From an uncultured Oleiphilaceae bacterium (lineage in GTDB: Bacteria > Pseudomonadota > Gammaproteobacteria > Pseudomonadales > Oleiphilaceae): a stretch of DNA of 43,838 bases. The position numbers and the translations under genes are program-made. The stretch's first letter is position 1; each line of letters starts with the position of its first letter. Below the pieces are notes generated by a model. That model did no database searches and was not told the origin of the DNA. It saw only the letters and a list, made by a program, of their open reading frames with translations. Of the stretch, positions 26,770 to 35,430 are shown in pieces. Where the stretch lies: positions 1 to 43,838 of the forward strand of contig CAJXUY010000018.1 of assembly GCA_913060665.1 (NCBI GenBank), read 5' to 3'.

Positions 26770-27591
26770 TTATGCCCCCTTGTCTACTAATGGGGGGCGT
26801 AGGAAAGGTATTAATTTGTGTGCTAGGTTTACCAGAATAAATAGTAGAGCACTGACACATACAATCGTTGGCCCAGTTGGCGTATCAAACACGTAGGATG
26901 CTCGTAGTCCTGATAAACAGGCCGAGACTCCTAAGATGGCTGCAATAAACGCCATCATTTCGGGAGTCTTGCTAAACGGCCTCGCTGTCGCAGCAGGTAC
27001 AATGAGCATGGCTGCTATTAGCAAAACACCCACTACTTTGATCGCCACGGCAACAACGATGGCTAGTGATACAGTGAGAACAAGTTGCTCACGCTTGGGG
27101 TCAATGCCGCTGGCCAGCGCTAGGTCTGGGTTTAGGGTCGACAAAAGAATGCCTGACCAACGCCATGCCATTAGCGCTAGAACAGTCATAACGCCCAGCG
27201 CGATGACTAATAAGTCAGTCTTGCCAACGGCGAGAATGTCGCCAAACAAATAAGACATTAAATCAATACGAATGCCTGAAAGAAATGACACCGCGACCAA
27301 ACCGATGGCCAAAGAAGTGTGTGACATTACGCCTAGCAGGGTATCCATAGTAAACCCTCTGCCACTTAGGCTAGAAACAGTGATCGCCATAAATAAGCAC
27401 ACTACCAGTACGCCTGCAAAAATAGGGGTTGATAGTGTTAATGATAGCGCAACGCCTAGCACGGCTGCATGAGCAGTTGCATCACCAAAGTAAGCCATTC
27501 GTCGCCAAACAATGAAACAGCCCAAAGGTGCCGCTGCCAATGCGACGCCTACACTTGCAACCGTTGCCCTCACCAAAAAGTCATCCAGCAT
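26770..27591 (-). CDS. znuB: High-affinity zinc ABC transporter permease
   Basis: The permease of the ZnuABC zinc importer (ABC-3 family), 273 residues with about eight membrane helices. Family features: GCFIVWRRMAYFGDATAHAAVLGVALS at the N terminus, SYLFGDILAV in the middle and KVVGVLLIAAMLIVPAATA near the C-terminal coupling region. It overlaps znuC by 11 bases and is the last gene of the zinc block. A GC-rich inverted repeat GCCCCC/GGGGGC lies at its stop codon, without a T tract. Confidence 0.94.
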   Translation of the reverse strand: MLDDFLVRATVASVGVALAAAPLGCFIVWRRMAYFGDATAHAAVLGVALSLTLSTPIFAGVLVVCLFMAITVSSLSGRGFTMDTLLGVMSHTSLAIGLVAVSFLSGIRIDLMSYLFGDILAVGKTDLLVIALGVMTVLALMAWRWSGILLSTLNPDLALASGIDPKREQLVLTVSLAIVVAVAIKVVGVLLIAAMLIVPAATARPFSKTPEMMAFIAAILGVSACLSGLRASYVFDTPTGPTIVCVSALLFILVNLAHKLIPFLRPPLVDKGA

Positions 27592-28315
27592 GTGTCATCT
27601 CCTGAGCGCGTTGGATTTGGTTGTGATTGCGATGTAGGTAAATAGCAGATTCGTTATCTCGATCCAGACCAAATAGGGCATAGTATTCGGGTGAACCACT
27701 GACCGTTTCGGGTTTTCCTTGGCAGCAAATATTGCCATTTAAACAAATGACTCGGTCGGTCTGACGCATCACCACGTGTAGCTCGTGACTTATCATGACG
27801 ATGCCACATCCAAGCTTGTCCCTGACACGGGAAATCTGTCGATAGAACTCTGCTGAGCCTCGATGATCTAGCCCTTGCGTGGCTTCGTCCAGTAATAGTA
27901 AGTCTGGCCTTCCGAGCAAGGCTCTTGCCAGTAAAACGCGTTGAAATTGTCCGCCAGATAGCTCCATGAGTTGTTCTGTCTCTAGTCCGCTGGCCCCCGC
28001 GTTCTCCAAAGCTTCTTTAATTGCTAAATGGCTGTGGCCGCTCGGTAAATTCATAAACCGCTTCACCGTGATGGGAAGCGCTTCATCAATGTGCAGTTTT
28101 TGCGGAACGTATCCAATTCGCAACCCGGATTTTTTTTTGATGACCCCTGAAGTGCAAGGCACTGCTCCGATAATCGATTTGAATAAGGTCGATTTTCCTG
28201 ATCCGTTTGGGCCAATGATCGTCACTATTTCGCCTGAATTAACGGATAGTGATATGTTTTTAAGGATTTTCCGCCGCCTTAAAATCACTGACAAATTTTC
28301 ACACTCAACCAACAT
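27581..28315 (-). CDS. znuC: Zinc ABC transporter ATP-binding protein
   Basis: The ATPase of the zinc importer, 244 residues. Walker A is GPNGSGKST, the Q-loop is VPQK, the signature LSGGQFQRVLLARALL, Walker B LLLLDEATQGLD, and the H-loop VMISHELHVV. It is preceded by AGGTGG seven bases from the ATG and by a Zur-type palindrome 66-85 bases upstream, so it is probably zinc-repressed. It overlaps znuB. No znuA binding protein is adjacent, which is unusual; the gene may lie elsewhere or zevA may substitute (inference). Confidence 0.95.
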   Translation of the reverse strand: MLVECENLSVILRRRKILKNISLSVNSGEIVTIIGPNGSGKSTLFKSIIGAVPCTSGVIKKKSGLRIGYVPQKLHIDEALPITVKRFMNLPSGHSHLAIKEALENAGASGLETEQLMELSGGQFQRVLLARALLGRPDLLLLDEATQGLDHRGSAEFYRQISRVRDKLGCGIVMISHELHVVMRQTDRVICLNGNICCQGKPETVSGSPEYYALFGLDRDNESAIYLHRNHNQIQRAQEMTHAG

Positions 28316-28380
28316 CTAAAAACCACCTGTAGAGTTAAATTTGCATTTAACAATCACTAATTTATGTTTACTGAAAAATA

Positions 28381-28400
28381 AAGGTTATGTTATAACATCG
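28381..28400 (-). promoter_or_regulatory. Putative Zur box upstream of znuCB
   Basis: The plus strand reads GTTATGTTATAAC at 28384-28396, 10 of the 11 fixed positions of the GTTATA-N2-ATAAC Zur core, and holds the perfect palindrome ATGTTATAACAT (28387-28398). A near-identical copy lies in front of zigA. The spacing to znuC (about 70 bases) suits promoter occlusion. Confidence 0.75.
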
Positions 28401-28465
28401 CTATTATTTTTACTAGGAGTTGAGTTCTGAGCTTTTTAAATATCAACTCAGGGCTTTCTAATGTA

Positions 28466-29437
28466 TCACATCAGGGGGTGACTGCCCTGCATCGTCAGGG
28501 TCGCAGCTTGATACAAACTCAAACCGAATAGAAATATCACGATACCACCGCTCATTCGTAACCAATGCCCGGTGTTCATAAGAGCGTGTGTTTTTTTCGA
28601 ATTAACGAACTGCTCAAACCAATTTCGTGCTAGTTGTGTACCTAACGCAATCGCTGAAATAGACAGTCCCGTACCTAAGCCCATTACGAGTGTGGCCAAT
28701 ACGCCGTAGAAGAATGCACCGACTAGATGAGCGTAAATCAGTACAACGATAGCACCTGCACAGGGCCGAAGGCCCATTGAAAAAATAACACCAATACTTT
28801 TAGCCCAGGATTCCTGAGGTGTACTCTGGTGAGTGTGATGTCCGCCACAGCACGAGCCTTCATGTTGGTGATCGTCCTTATGATCAGAGTGAGCGTGGTC
28901 AGCTGTCATCAATTTAGATTTTCCATTGAGCAATCTGAATTGTCGCGTTAATGCTGATGTAAACAAATAAATGCCCAGCATCATGACCATTATGTAGCTA
29001 ACAGTGGTCATATCATTCGCGTAACCATGCATATCAGAAAACCTTAAGCCCAATAATTTGGCTAGGATAATGACCAGTAATATTGCCACAATTGACTGCA
29101 ACAAGGCTGCAAGTAGTGAAATGAACGCTCCGCGCTTCAGGGATTCTTTGTGCGAACCCAAGTAGGTAATAATCACCGCCTTACCATGGCCGGGACCCAC
29201 GGCATGAAATACGCCATAAGCGAAACTCAAGCCAATCAGTGCTAAACCGTGCTTTAAAGGGGCCTGTGAAATGTGCTTAACATGCTCAGCAAGCATTCCA
29301 TGAAACAGCTTTTGCCACTCAATTACGTGGCTGATCATGCCTTGCCAATTAATATAAAGTGCGATTCCCAATAGGAAGAGAGCAATCAGTAATAAAGACT
29401 GAACGTACCTGAAAGGCCTTTCATTAGCATTGGTCAT
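28466..29437 (-). CDS. zevB: NicO-family metal transporter, ZevB-like
   Basis: A 323-residue membrane protein of the NicO/RcnA nickel-cobalt transporter family. The signature HAVGPGHGKAV lies in the second membrane segment and GLRPCAGAIVVLIYAH in the fourth; between them is a cytoplasmic His/Cys-rich metal-binding loop (DHAHSDHKDDHQHEGSCCGGHH). Its pairing with a DUF1007 gene is the arrangement of zevAB, shown in Haemophilus influenzae to support zinc uptake, and the Zur context agrees. Efflux or another metal remains possible. The gene starts 34 bases after zevA, across a perfect 18-bp inverted repeat. Confidence 0.82.
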   Translation of the reverse strand: MTNANERPFRYVQSLLLIALFLLGIALYINWQGMISHVIEWQKLFHGMLAEHVKHISQAPLKHGLALIGLSFAYGVFHAVGPGHGKAVIITYLGSHKESLKRGAFISLLAALLQSIVAILLVIILAKLLGLRFSDMHGYANDMTTVSYIMVMMLGIYLFTSALTRQFRLLNGKSKLMTADHAHSDHKDDHQHEGSCCGGHHTHQSTPQESWAKSIGVIFSMGLRPCAGAIVVLIYAHLVGAFFYGVLATLVMGLGTGLSISAIALGTQLARNWFEQFVNSKKTHALMNTGHWLRMSGGIVIFLFGLSLYQAATLTMQGSHPLM

Positions 29438-29455
29438 AACTTTCTTCCTGTATTA

Positions 29456-29497
29456 AACAAGTGATCATTCATTACATGCAATGAATGATCACTTGTT
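29456..29497 (-). repeat. Perfect 18-bp inverted repeat at the zevA-zevB junction
   Basis: AACAAGTGATCATTCATT (29456-29473) is exactly inverted at 29480-29497 with a six-base loop. The right-hand arm and loop are the last codons of zevA; the left-hand arm is in the gap before zevB. No T tract follows, so it is not a classical terminator. It could fine-tune zevB expression or mRNA stability. Confidence 0.9.
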
Positions 29498-30116
29498 CAG
29501 CAAAACTGTTTCCAAGACCTTGCGTCCCTTGCTGGGACTTGTCTAGACTATTGGCATATTCAATGAGTTCATCAGGAGTGTCTGGCAACGCAATGGTTGT
29601 CGAGCATTCTGTGGTAGTTTGGGTATGAATGATCACTTGTGAGGCTTTAGAATGACGCATGTCGACATAGTAGGTTGGGTCGAATACCCGAAATGAAATT
29701 GGCCTGTTTTTTATGGTTCGTGGGTGCGTAAATTCAAAGTGCATTGAGAACTTGAGTATTTGCTGCCCATCTGACAGTTTAGTTTCGAGCTTAAATTCTG
29801 AGGGCAAAGGTAATTTAACAAGCGTAGTGTCAATCTTAAGCTCCGAAAAATAGTGAAACGCTTTAAGGTTCTTAGTCATCGCTTTGCCCAATAGCAGCAA
29901 ACCTTTTTCCTGCTCTCCATGTTCATTCATCATATCAGCGATAGTCATCATGGAGTAATACTCGTCGAACTCCCAAAATTGAGTTAATGCGGTTAACCTG
30001 CCTTGTTCATCTAACGTAAATTCCGATTTAAGGTTTACCCAGCTATGGGGGTGGGCTAGAGAAAACTGAGAAAACCCTAAAAAAATCGCAACCAGAACCC
30101 CACTGAATTTATTCAT
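29472..30116 (-). CDS. zevA: DUF1007 periplasmic protein, ZevA-like
   Basis: A 214-residue exported protein (signal peptide to FSLA, then HPHSWV, a typical DUF1007 mature start). Further family landmarks are QFWEFDEYYSM, the Asp/Tyr region FDPTYYVDM and IALPDTP. In Haemophilus the DUF1007 protein ZevA works with ZevB in zinc acquisition, presumably as a periplasmic partner. It lies 38 bases after the Zur-like regulator gene and 34 before zevB. The last eight residues (EQVIIHCM) repeat an internal segment with identical codons and form half of an inverted repeat, so the C-terminal end may be rearranged. Confidence 0.85.
   Translation of the reverse strand: MNKFSGVLVAIFLGFSQFSLAHPHSWVNLKSEFTLDEQGRLTALTQFWEFDEYYSMMTIADMMNEHGEQEKGLLLLGKAMTKNLKAFHYFSELKIDTTLVKLPLPSEFKLETKLSDGQQILKFSMHFEFTHPRTIKNRPISFRVFDPTYYVDMRHSKASQVIIHTQTTTECSTTIALPDTPDELIEYANSLDKSQQGTQGLGNSFAEQVIIHCM
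29625..29640 (-). repeat. Third copy of the 16-base element inside zevA
   Basis: The 16 bases ATGAATGATCACTTGT occur here and again at 29481-29496, with an inverted copy at 29457-29472. Both coding copies are in the same frame and encode QVIIH, in SQVIIHTQ and EQVIIHCM. Identity at the base level, not only the residue level, points to a recent copying event. Confidence 0.85.
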
Positions 30117-30154
30117 TGCTATCTCGTTTAACGGCGCTAACTGTTGCTGTGACG

Positions 30155-30604
30155 TTATTCACAATCATTGCAGATACAGCTCATCTCTAACTGAGGGCTT
30201 AATAAGCGGTAGCCTGCTTTTTGAACGTTTTGTTCAAACTCTCGCAACACTTGCTTATCGATGCTTATCTCTTGAACCTTTTGACAGCTGTCACAAATTA
30301 AAAATTGTGATGTAGCATGTTCGTGATCGCATGCAATATGTGAGCATGCAACAAATTTTTTTGCTAGATTTAGCTTGTGAACGAGCTGTTCTTTTTCTAG
30401 AAATTCCAGCATGCGATAAACCGACATGGCAGATAAGCTTTCATCAAACTCAGTTTTACAATAGTTAATGAGCTCATAGGCAGACATTGCTTGGTTTGAT
30501 TTTAACAGGCTGGATAGAATGAGCTTTCGCTTATCTGTTAGTCTCGTGCCATGCTGTTGGCAGTGCCGCTCAGCGTGGTCGATGATTGATTGAAGATTAG
30601 TCAT
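30155..30604 (-). CDS. zur: Fur-family zinc uptake regulator
   Basis: A 149-residue Fur-fold repressor. The N-terminal winged helix contains RLTDKRKLILSSLLKSNQAMSAYELI and the recognition region MSVYRMLEFLE; the metal site includes HIACDHEHATSQFLIC; the two structural CXXC zinc pairs are CDSC and CICNDC at the C terminus. Shape and neighbours (znuCB, zevAB, COG0523 GTPase) favour Zur over Fur. The ATG at 30604 is taken as start; the frame extends to a TTG at 30622 with no better ribosome site. It is the third gene of the block, so it is probably self-regulated with it. Confidence 0.9.
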   Translation of the reverse strand: MTNLQSIIDHAERHCQQHGTRLTDKRKLILSSLLKSNQAMSAYELINYCKTEFDESLSAMSVYRMLEFLEKEQLVHKLNLAKKFVACSHIACDHEHATSQFLICDSCQKVQEISIDKQVLREFEQNVQKAGYRLLSPQLEMSCICNDCE

Positions 30605-30683
30605 TGTACTTATAGATTCCAAAACGTGTTGTTCGTTAATTTTATCAGTTAAGTAACGTAATTCTAACTAATCATTTTAACCC

Positions 30684-31352
30684 CTAGAAACTGAAATCGA
30701 GCGTCAACAATAAGCGAGAAAAGTCAGTACTGGGTGACCGGTGGATAAGCCCGGCACCTTCGTTCCCTTCCCATAACTCACCTTTTAGTAATGACACGTC
30801 CCCCGCGTTTAGCTGTTGAATAGAACCGCTATCGGCGTAAAGTCCGGATTCATGGTCAGGCAGGCCGCCATGACCATGACCTAACATTGAGCGGTCTGTA
30901 GCCACATTGGTTAGCCATTGCGTAGCGGGGCCTTGATAGGTTGTTACTAAGCGACAGGGTACGCGATCAACATGAAACCTTGGGCACATCGCATGACTTA
31001 GCACGGTTAATCTGATACCCACTCGCTGTTGTTCAAATAAACAACAAAACATATCAACTAGTTGTGCAACATCGTTCGCCAATGGGGTTATCGCGTCTAC
31101 GTTTCCCAGCTCATCAAGTAAACTAGTGAGTGCATTATTAGCGGTTACCGTCATTGATGTACTAAAAGTAGGATTTGCCTCGACAAAAGACGCTACCACT
31201 TGTTTTAGACTAGGTGACAACGTCCGTTGCCACACCGCAATATTCAATGCATCATCATAGATATCTGTCAGTACAGAAGGGTCGTTTCCCTCTGATAGCT
31301 GGTTCGACGCAAAGGAGGGTTTAGGTTCCAAAGTATGTGATGTCAAGTTCAT
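30684..31352 (-). CDS. DUF1826 family protein in zinc regulon
   Basis: A 222-residue protein resembling DUF1826, of unknown function. Its ATG at 31352 overlaps the zigA stop as ATGA and has AAGGA six bases upstream; the frame extends 29 codons further into zigA but that part is a shadow. The C-terminal half has [21 protein letters not shown], then a late GLIHRSP and SRLLLTLDF. The spacing of His-X-Asp, a distal His and an Arg nine residues after it resembles the facial triad of Fe(II)/2-oxoglutarate oxygenases (inference). Coupling to a COG0523 GTPase suggests a metal enzyme or zinc-sparing role. Confidence 0.8.
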   Translation of the reverse strand: MNLTSHTLEPKPSFASNQLSEGNDPSVLTDIYDDALNIAVWQRTLSPSLKQVVASFVEANPTFSTSMTVTANNALTSLLDELGNVDAITPLANDVAQLVDMFCCLFEQQRVGIRLTVLSHAMCPRFHVDRVPCRLVTTYQGPATQWLTNVATDRSMLGHGHGGLPDHESGLYADSGSIQQLNAGDVSLLKGELWEGNEGAGLIHRSPSTDFSRLLLTLDFSF

Positions 31353-32557
31353 GCTTCTTCCTTCCAAGTGGGAAAAGGGTCGTCCAGAGTGGCCCAGTAA
31401 TCTTTCCCTCGAAGCAGCTCTTCTTCTGACAACAAGCATGCATTGAGTACAGCTGTCATTTTCGTTTTATCAAGCCCCTGGCCAATGAATACTAACTCTT
31501 GTCGCATATCGCCAAAGGGCTCTACCCAACTATCCTTGATAGATTGGAGGTATGTTTCGTCAGTCGGCCAGCTAGACTCAGGAACGGCTTTCCAAAACAG
31601 GCCAGCGAAGCCATATCGAGCGATCCCCCCTGCCTGACTCCAACTACCCGCAAAACTGGGCCTGGTTGCGAGCCAAAAGTAGCCTTTAGATCGAAGCAGC
31701 TTTCCGTATTGTTTAGTTCCATGAAGAAAGTCGTAAAATTTTTGGGGATGAAAAGGTCTACGCGCAAGATAGGTAAAACTTCCTATGCCGTACTCTTCAG
31801 TTTCAGGTACATGCTCCCCCCGCATTTCTTTTAACCAACCGGGAGCTTGTTGGGCACGTTCGAAGTCAAATAACCCAGTATTTAATACATCTTCAATATT
31901 TACACGGCCATTTTCTATTGGGATTATTTTTGCAACGGTATTAAGTGTTTTTAAAATAGCAGTAAGTCGCTCTACATCACTTGAATCAGCTAAATCGGTC
32001 TTGGATAGAAGAATTACATCAGCAAACTCAACTTGATCAACTAATAAGTCAGCAACACTTCGTTCATCCTCTTCCCCTAATGACTCTCCAGTGTCTTGCA
32101 GCGCATTCGCTGTCTCATAGTCATGTAAAAAATTAATCGTATCAACCACCGTGACCATGGTGTCTAGTTTTGCCACATCGGAGAGTGAGACACCCTCTTC
32201 GTCGGCGAATGTAAACGTTTCTGCTACAGGGAGCGGTTCGGAAATTCCCGTTGATTCAATGACTAAGTAGTCAAACCGACCATCTTTAGCCAGTTTATTT
32301 ACCTCGATTAGTAGGTCTTCGCGTAAAGTACAACAGATGCAACCGTTGCTCATTTCTACCAGTTTCTCATCACTTCGGTTTAATGTGACCTCACTCTGAA
32401 CGATTGATGAATCGATATTGATTTCACTCATATCGTTGACGATCACCGCGACTTTTTTCCCTTCGCGATTATTTAGAATGTGACTTAACACGGTTGTTTT
32501 CCCCGCACCGAGAAATCCGGATAAAACTGTCACTGGCAGGCGCATATTCGTTGGCAT
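31349..32557 (-). CDS. zigA: COG0523 (CobW/ZigA) GTP-dependent zinc metallochaperone
   Basis: A 402-residue G3E GTPase that delivers zinc to client proteins during zinc limitation. Seen: Walker A GFLGAGKT, metal-binding [10 protein letters not shown] (the CXCC motif), [15 protein letters not shown], the base-recognition motif SKTDL, and a C-terminal CobW domain (about 255-395) with [11 protein letters not shown]. Family usage as ZigA rests on the Zur context; other COG0523 branches (YeiR, CobW) are alternatives. I choose the ATG at 32557, with GAGTGAG seven bases upstream, over a GTG at 32569. A Zur-type palindrome lies 35-53 bases before it. First gene of the zinc block. Confidence 0.87.
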   Translation of the reverse strand: MPTNMRLPVTVLSGFLGAGKTTVLSHILNNREGKKVAVIVNDMSEINIDSSIVQSEVTLNRSDEKLVEMSNGCICCTLREDLLIEVNKLAKDGRFDYLVIESTGISEPLPVAETFTFADEEGVSLSDVAKLDTMVTVVDTINFLHDYETANALQDTGESLGEEDERSVADLLVDQVEFADVILLSKTDLADSSDVERLTAILKTLNTVAKIIPIENGRVNIEDVLNTGLFDFERAQQAPGWLKEMRGEHVPETEEYGIGSFTYLARRPFHPQKFYDFLHGTKQYGKLLRSKGYFWLATRPSFAGSWSQAGGIARYGFAGLFWKAVPESSWPTDETYLQSIKDSWVEPFGDMRQELVFIGQGLDKTKMTAVLNACLLSEEELLRGKDYWATLDDPFPTWKEEA

Positions 32558-32591
32558 GATAAAACTCACTCGTTAAGCAATGATACTATAG

Positions 32592-32610
32592 AGATGTTAC
32601 AACATAACCT
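32592..32610 (-). promoter_or_regulatory. Putative Zur box upstream of zigA
   Basis: The minus strand reads GTTATGTTGTAAC, 9 of 11 fixed positions of the Zur core, with the perfect palindrome ATGTTACAACAT (32594-32605). It shares 18 of 19 bases with the znuC box. It sits immediately upstream of a TAGTAT -10 candidate, where a repressor would block the promoter. Confidence 0.7.
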
Positions 32611-32708
32611 TTTTATGCGTAAAGCTTTTTTACCTTTTATTAAAATCGTCATATTAGCTTCAAATTAATGGGTTATGGTCACCGGCTTCTATAATCAAAG
32701 GGGTCGTC

Positions 32709-33242
32709 ATGACTAGGATAACGGGAACGCTACGTGACATTTATAGTCGAAAAGGCGGAGATCATTACGGTGAGAATGTCAGCCAACTATCCCACGCGAT
32801 GCATTGTGCTGAACTTGCGAAAGCGGATATGCAACCTGATGAATTGATTATTGCCTGCTTTTTACATGATATTGGTCACATGGTAGAGCCAGAAAAAGGT
32901 TTTAATGTTGAAGCTCATGACCGCATTGGGGCAGACTACTTGTCTCGGTTGGGTTTTCAAAATGATGTGGTTGAACCTGTTCGTCAGCATGCAGAAGCTA
33001 AACGTTATCTTTGCCTAGCTGATCAAGAGTATTACTCGACTCTGTCAGAAGCCAGTCAGCGCTCGCTTGTGTTCCAGGGGGATACTATGACAAAAGAGGA
33101 AGCCCGGTTGTTTGAGCTTCTTCCTCAATTTGAAGCCTGCATCGCCTTGCGGAAGTATGATGATCTTGGTAAGTCAAAAGACTATCAAATGTCAGATGCC
33201 GACTGGGTTTTCGATTTAATCGAAGGCTACTTTAACCCATAA
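32709..33242 (+). CDS. PhnZ-like HD-domain diiron oxygenase
   Basis: A 177-residue HD protein strongly resembling the phosphonate-degrading oxygenase PhnZ rather than a phosphohydrolase. Corresponding features: [15 protein letters not shown] (early Tyr, Glu and first His), [11 protein letters not shown] (His-Asp pair and GH), [25 protein letters not shown] (late His and Lys), [18 protein letters not shown] and a terminal Asp in KYDDLGK. PhnZ is a mixed-valent diiron enzyme that cleaves hydroxyalkylphosphonates. The usual partner PhnY is not present, so the substrate may differ; MIOX-like chemistry is possible. It is convergent with trpS, the stops overlapping by 16 bases, and 130 bases from the Zur island, divergent from zigA. 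Confidence 0.8.
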   Translation: MTRITGTLRDIYSRKGGDHYGENVSQLSHAMHCAELAKADMQPDELIIACFLHDIGHMVEPEKGFNVEAHDRIGADYLSRLGFQNDVVEPVRQHAEAKRYLCLADQEYYSTLSEASQRSLVFQGDTMTKEEARLFELLPQFEACIALRKYDDLGKSKDYQMSDADWVFDLIEGYFNP

Positions 33243-34246
33243 ATACCGACGGCTTTGCGAATCTTTTCCATCAGACTTTGGCTATGCTTACGTGCTTTTT
33301 CAGCACCTTTTTGAAGCTCTGCTTCAATGTCCTGTGGGCGTGTTAACAGCTCATTGTAACGTTCACGGGCTTCACCGATTTCTTCGTTAATTAATGCAAA
33401 TAAGCGCTTTTTAGCATCACCCCAGCCAATACCGTCAGCAAATGCCTGACGCATGTCTGCAGTTTGTGCTTCGTTGGCAAATGCCTGCCAGATTTGAAAC
33501 ACGGTTGAAGTGTCTGGGTCTTTTGTTTCACCAGGCTCAAGCAGGTTAGTTTGTATTTTGTTGATGTGTTTTTGTAGCTGTTTTTCGGTTAAGAATAATG
33601 GGATAGTATTACCGTAGCTTTTACTCATCTTACGGCCATCAAGCCCTTGTAATACGGCAACGTTGTCGTCCACTACATATTCAGGCAGGGTTAGTATTGG
33701 CTGCTTTTTGCTGGCATAAATGTGGTTGAAGCGCTGAGCCATATCTCGCGCCATTTCTACGTGTTGGATCTGGTCTTTACCCACAGGGACTTTATTCGCG
33801 CCAAACATGAGGATGTCTGCGGCCATTAATACAGGGTAACTAAATAGCCCCATTGTAATCGCTTTATCAGGATCTTCGTTGTTCGCGATGTTGGCATCCA
33901 CGGCCCCCTTGTAGGCATGAGCACGGTTCATTAATCCCTTGCCGCAGACGCAACTCAGTAACCAGGTAAGCTCTGGAATTTCACGGATATCTGACTGACG
34001 ATAGAAGAAGGTGTTGTCGGTATTAAGACCTAATGCTAACCAAGTGGCGGCTATTTCCATCGTCGACTGGTGTACTAATTTAGGATCTTGGCACTTAATC
34101 ATCGCATGGTAGTCGGCCAAAAACAGAAATGAATCGTTTTCACTATTCTGACTAGCCTCTATCGCAGGCCTTATGGCACCGACATAGTTGCCCAAGTGTG
34201 GTGTGCCTGTGGTAGTTATTCCGGTTAAAATCCGCTGTTTGCTCAT
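33227..34246 (-). CDS. trpS: Tryptophanyl-tRNA synthetase
   Basis: Class I synthetase that charges tRNA-Trp. The HIGH-type signature is PHLGN, and the KMSKS loop is conserved as [10 protein letters not shown]. Other features: [30 protein letters not shown]. The length of 339 residues is usual. The start ATG at 34246 has AGGTAG upstream. It overlaps the 3' end of the HD oxygenase gene on the other strand. Confidence 0.97.
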   Translation of the reverse strand: MSKQRILTGITTTGTPHLGNYVGAIRPAIEASQNSENDSFLFLADYHAMIKCQDPKLVHQSTMEIAATWLALGLNTDNTFFYRQSDIREIPELTWLLSCVCGKGLMNRAHAYKGAVDANIANNEDPDKAITMGLFSYPVLMAADILMFGANKVPVGKDQIQHVEMARDMAQRFNHIYASKKQPILTLPEYVVDDNVAVLQGLDGRKMSKSYGNTIPLFLTEKQLQKHINKIQTNLLEPGETKDPDTSTVFQIWQAFANEAQTADMRQAFADGIGWGDAKKRLFALINEEIGEARERYNELLTRPQDIEAELQKGAEKARKHSQSLMEKIRKAVGIYGLK

Positions 34247-34360
34247 CGACTACCTACCTATGTTAATCGCCATCTTAAGAGGCGTTAATAAAAAGTCGAT
34301 ATGATACCTAAGATAAGTCTATCAGTCGATGAAAGCAGAGGTTGGCTATGTATTGAATGG

Positions 34361-35428
34361 TTAGTTGCGCAGCACAAAAACCTTAAACTGATTTTGTGAC
34401 AATATATGAGCAGCAATATCGCTTCGTTGACCACCGTCTTCTGTCAGGTAATAGGCGACTGACTTATCGAGTTTTGATAGGTTATTGCGCAACTTACTTA
34501 ACGGTATATGCAAGCAGTCTGGCATCGGAATATATTCAAACTCCGAAAGCGAACGAATATCCAGTAGTGCTAATGTTTCTTCAGGGTCAGCGGCTGTTTT
34601 TTTGTATTCAGCATTGGATACATACTTAACCAACGGGTTGTGCAGCAGCTTCTGGAATGATTCTTTATCAAGGCGGGCCAGGCAGCCGTCTTCTTCCATA
34701 ATCACTGAAGCTGAACGAACAATGTCTGATACCAGCGCTTCTTCACCAAAATAAGCACCGGGCCTTAAGGTCGCTAGTTTTGTTTTTTGATCTCCCACGA
34801 CGACCTGTGCGCTGCCATTAATCAGCAGATAGAAATAGTCTCCGTCCTCTTCTTCTTGGATGATCGTTTGTCCCTTTTCGACTTCAATTCGCTCAAATTG
34901 ATCAAAAAGCTCGGTGATGTTGGCGGGTGGTAGGTTTAGGAAGAGTGGAAATTCTAGCAGGCTGGTCATCCAGTTGAAGTACTCTTCATCAAACTCACCT
35001 TGAACCTGCGGTGTGCCGGTTTCTGACTGTTTTGTTGAGGTGTTTTGCTCGTTATTCGGGTTTGACTCGCTCCAGGCAAGAGCGCGATCAAGTAGTTTAG
35101 GGTCAACTAAAAAAAGATGCCCGGCTGTTTGGGCTTTAACTGTTGATTCGCTAGGAATTAGATTATTGATCGGGTGTTTTGATTCTTTGCGTTTGCTATC
35201 GATAGTGGAACTAGAAAAAAGCCCCTTTTTAACCGTGACCTTTCCCGCGAGTAAGTAGTAATGAAACCCTAGGTCGTGCCCTTTCTCGAACAGCACGTCC
35301 CCTGCTTCAAAAACGACTACTCTTCCCTTTTTAATAATTTCAATTAAATAAGTGGGCGACAGTTGATCAAGTGGCGAGTAGCTCGCCATGGTTTTTTCAG
35401 TAATATTGTATTGCGCCTGAAGCGACAT
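34361..35428 (-). CDS. Dual cyclic-nucleotide-binding protein with degenerate rhodanese domain
   Basis: A 355-residue soluble fusion. Two cNMP-binding-like domains occur in tandem: about 15-125 (VVVFEAGDVLFEKGHDLGFHYYLLAGKV) and about 155-265 (EKGQTIIQEEEDGDYFYLLINGSAQVV, GAYFGEEALVSDIVRSASV). The second has the phosphate-binding cassette GEEAL...RSASV, the first lacks it and has a Ser/Asn-rich insertion. The C-terminal 80 residues form a rhodanese-like domain, but the active-site loop reads YYLTEDGGQRS, with no catalytic Cys, so sulfur transfer is unlikely. AAGG lies seven bases before the ATG, and the gene begins two bases after the chemoreceptor stop, which argues for co-transcription. It may bind cAMP or c-di-GMP near a chemosensory pathway. 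Confidence 0.83.
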   Translation of the reverse strand: MSLQAQYNITEKTMASYSPLDQLSPTYLIEIIKKGRVVVFEAGDVLFEKGHDLGFHYYLLAGKVTVKKGLFSSSTIDSKRKESKHPINNLIPSESTVKAQTAGHLFLVDPKLLDRALAWSESNPNNEQNTSTKQSETGTPQVQGEFDEEYFNWMTSLLEFPLFLNLPPANITELFDQFERIEVEKGQTIIQEEEDGDYFYLLINGSAQVVVGDQKTKLATLRPGAYFGEEALVSDIVRSASVIMEEDGCLARLDKESFQKLLHNPLVKYVSNAEYKKTAADPEETLALLDIRSLSEFEYIPMPDCLHIPLSKLRNNLSKLDKSVAYYLTEDGGQRSDIAAHILSQNQFKVFVLRN

Positions 35429-35430
35429 AG

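Noticed and set aside
26772-26801. Terminator at the end of znuB
   Set aside because: GCCCCC/GGGGGC arms are there but no T tract follows on either strand; it lies within codons.
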